The notes under the pieces are model-generated. The model worked only from the letters and a program-made list of their open reading frames with translations. It did no database searches and was not told where the DNA came from. A DNA stretch of 6,362 nt. It comes from JALZHR01 sp036389695. Its GTDB lineage: Bacteria > Acidobacteriota > Blastocatellia > Pyrinomonadales > Pyrinomonadaceae. Positions 4,708 to 6,362 of the stretch are shown one piece after another. Numbering within the stretch: position 1 is the first letter of the stretch; each line of letters starts with the position of its first letter. The position numbers were made by a program, and so were the translations under genes. The DNA is taken from assembly GCA_036389695.1 (NCBI GenBank), contig DASVWG010000195.1:1-6362 (forward strand). The letters run 5' to 3'.

Positions 4708-6362
4708 ATGCAATGGTTAGCCGAAATTTGTGTTCACCGTCCGGTTTTCGCGACCGTCATCGTTTTGCTTTTGACGGTGGTCGGCGGGTTTAGTTTTTTT
4801 ACGCTCGGCGTCGACCGCTTTCCGAAGATTGATTTGCCGACGATTTCGGTTTCGACTTCCAATCCGGGCGCGGCGCCCGAACAGATGGAAACCGAGATAA
4901 CCGACATTATCGAAGGCGCGGTCAATACCGTTCCCGGCATCGAGGAAATGCGCTCGAATTCGTCGCAGGGACGCTCGAACGTGACTTTGACGTTCAATCT
5001 CGACAAAGACCCCGACCAGGCTTATCAGGAAATTCAGCAGAAATTGAGCGGCGTCATCAATCGCCTGCCGGAAAGCGCCGACCCGCCGACCGTTCGTAAA
5101 TCCGACCCCGATTCGCAGCCGGTTTTGATTTACACGGTCAGCGCCCCGCGTTCGGTCGTCGAGCTGACGGATTTGGTGCAGAACCAAATCGTCGAGCGGA
5201 TTGAAAACGCCGAAGGCGTCGGCGAAATCCAGATTTTCGGTGCGCGCGACCGCGAAATAAAAATTTATATTAATCCCGACCGCCTGCGCGCCTACAATCT
5301 TCCGGTGACGCAGGTCGTCAATGCCGTGCGCGCGCAGAATACGGAATCGCCGGGCGGCTCGGTGCAGGAAGGCGCGCGGACGACGGCTCTGAGGACGCTC
5401 AGCAAGATTACCAAAGTCGAAGAATTTAACGACATCGTCATCGCCACGCGCAACGGTTATCCGATAAAAATCAGAGACGTCGGTCGCGTCGCGGATGCGG
5501 GCGTCGACCCGACGACGGCGGCTTCGCTCAACAGCGTCCCGTCGGTTTCCGTCGCCATCCGCAAGCAATCCGGCTCGAATACAATCGAGCTTATCAGCGG
5601 CGTCAAACAAAGAATGGCGGAGATTCAGCCGACGCTGCCGAAGGATTTGAACATCGCCATCACGCGCGACCAATCCGAGTTTATCGAAAACAGCTTACAC
5701 GCCATCGAAGAACACCTGATTATCGGCGGACTTCTCGCCGCTGCGGTCGTCTTCCTGTTTTTGTGGAATTTCCGCTCGACGCTTATCGCGGCGCTGGCGA
5801 TTCCGACTTCGATTATCGCGTCTTTCGCCGTCATCGCCGCGCTCGGATATTCGCTGAATCAGATGACGATGCTCGCTCTGACCTTGATGGTCGGCATCGT
5901 GATTGACGACGCGATTGTCGTGCTGGAAAACATCTATCGCTTTGTCGAAGAAAAGGGCATGAATCCTTTTCAAGCCGCCATCGAAGGCACCAGAGAAATC
6001 GGTTTAGCCGTTTTAGCGACGACGCTTTCGCTGCTCGCCGTGTTTATTCCGGTCGGATTTATGCAGGGCATCGTCGGTCGTTTTATGTCTTCTTTCGGCT
6101 TGACGGCGGCGGCGGCGATTGCCGTCAGCTTGATTGTTTCGTTTACTTTAACGCCGATGCTCGCCGCGCGCTGGATTAAGCCGCACAGGGAAAAAGAATC
6201 TGACGAACAGCGCGACGCCGAATTCGCGCAGTCGGAAGAACACGGCAGCCACGAAATCCTGCGCGGCGCGGAATCGAACACGGCATCTTTAGTCGAACAG
6301 CAAAAGGACGAGACCGAAAAAGACAGCAAGGATTCGTGGTTTTACAGCAAAGTCGAAGCCGT
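4708..6362 (+). CDS. HAE1-type RND efflux pump, inner-membrane subunit, 3' end outside window
   Basis: 551 complete codons are visible, about half of a normal pump of roughly 1,050 residues, and the frame stays open to the window end. TM1 is at about 13-35, followed by the typical DRFPKIDLPTISVSTSNPGA and the first periplasmic porter domain up to about 335. TM2-TM6 lie at about 337-490. TM4 carries GIVIDDAIVVLENIYR, with the proton-relay pair Asp400-Asp401 equivalent to AcrB Asp407-Asp408, so the pump should be proton-driven. After LTPMLAARWIKP the TM6-TM7 cytoplasmic loop is long, hydrophilic and acidic; at least 61 residues pass without TM7. The pump would work with the lipoprotein adaptor at 2887-4233 and an unseen outer-membrane channel. 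The start ATG 4708 has only a weak AAAAG ribosome binding site; the ATG lies ten bases after the palindrome arm. Substrate is unknown. Confidence 0.95.
   Translation, partial: MQWLAEICVHRPVFATVIVLLLTVVGGFSFFTLGVDRFPKIDLPTISVSTSNPGAAPEQMETEITDIIEGAVNTVPGIEEMRSNSSQGRSNVTLTFNLDKDPDQAYQEIQQKLSGVINRLPESADPPTVRKSDPDSQPVLIYTVSAPRSVVELTDLVQNQIVERIENAEGVGEIQIFGARDREIKIYINPDRLRAYNLPVTQVVNAVRAQNTESPGGSVQEGARTTALRTLSKITKVEEFNDIVIATRNGYPIKIRDVGRVADAGVDPTTAASLNSVPSVSVAIRKQSGSNTIELISGVKQRMAEIQPTLPKDLNIAITRDQSEFIENSLHAIEEHLIIGGLLAAAVVFLFLWNFRSTLIAALAIPTSIIASFAVIAALGYSLNQMTMLALTLMVGIVIDDAIVVLENIYRFVEEKGMNPFQAAIEGTREIGLAVLATTLSLLAVFIPVGFMQGIVGRFMSSFGLTAAAAIAVSLIVSFTLTPMLAARWIKPHREKESDEQRDAEFAQSEEHGSHEILRGAESNTASLVEQQKDETEKDSKDSWFYSKVEA

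Noticed and set aside
4717..5673. A 318-codon open frame on the minus strand
   Set aside because: It is antisense to the RND pump, whose plus-strand protein is unmistakable. The product is Arg/Asp-rich with no recognisable family, typical of a mirror frame in GC-rich DNA.

Overview
The window looks like chromosomal DNA of a Gram-negative, moderately GC-rich bacterium. It carries a lipoprotein RND adaptor with an HAE1-type RND pump, an ECF sigma/anti-sigma pair, a GrdB/PrdB-family protein and an S23-type four-helix-bundle gene. This mix, with word-built intergenic palindromes, suggests Acidobacteriota (Blastocatellia/Pyrinomonadales-like). That placement is an inference from gene content, not a phylogenetic result.

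Layout. Bases 3-863 (+) are the 3' part of a glycine/sarcosine/betaine/D-proline reductase B-type protein. It converges on a three-gene minus-strand operon: ECF sigma factor (1830-2444), zinc-binding anti-sigma factor (1331-1828) and a small membrane-anchored Spy/CpxP-like protein (944-1324). A 34-bp perfect hairpin fills the gap between the converging stop codons. A region of about 370-440 bp (depending on the sigma start) separates the sigma operon from the divergent efflux operon. It holds a sigma-operon promoter, a second palindromic element and a nested inverted repeat. The efflux operon has the adaptor (2887-4233) and the pump (4708 to beyond the window end). An AT-rich four-helix-bundle (23S rRNA IVP/S23 family) gene at 4279-4668 sits between them, framed by inverted repeats.

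Main observation. All three intergenic palindromes have different sequences but the same plan: arms built from tandem 7-bp words that begin with GT when read from the outer edge inward. The words are GTGATAG in the first, GTCAGCN in the second and GTTCAAR in the third. Two palindromes have short loops (12 and 24 nt). In the third, the whole S23-family gene occupies the loop. This resembles the intervening sequences of bacterial 23S rRNA, where an S23 gene can lie inside a stem-loop. It suggests a family of intergenic 'heptad palindrome' elements, one of which carries a gene and has inserted into an efflux operon. The architecture is read directly from the sequence; mobility and any role of the protein in it are inference.

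The sigma/anti-sigma/Spy-like operon is plausibly an envelope-stress circuit. It may or may not control the neighbouring efflux operon; no shared promoter motif was found.
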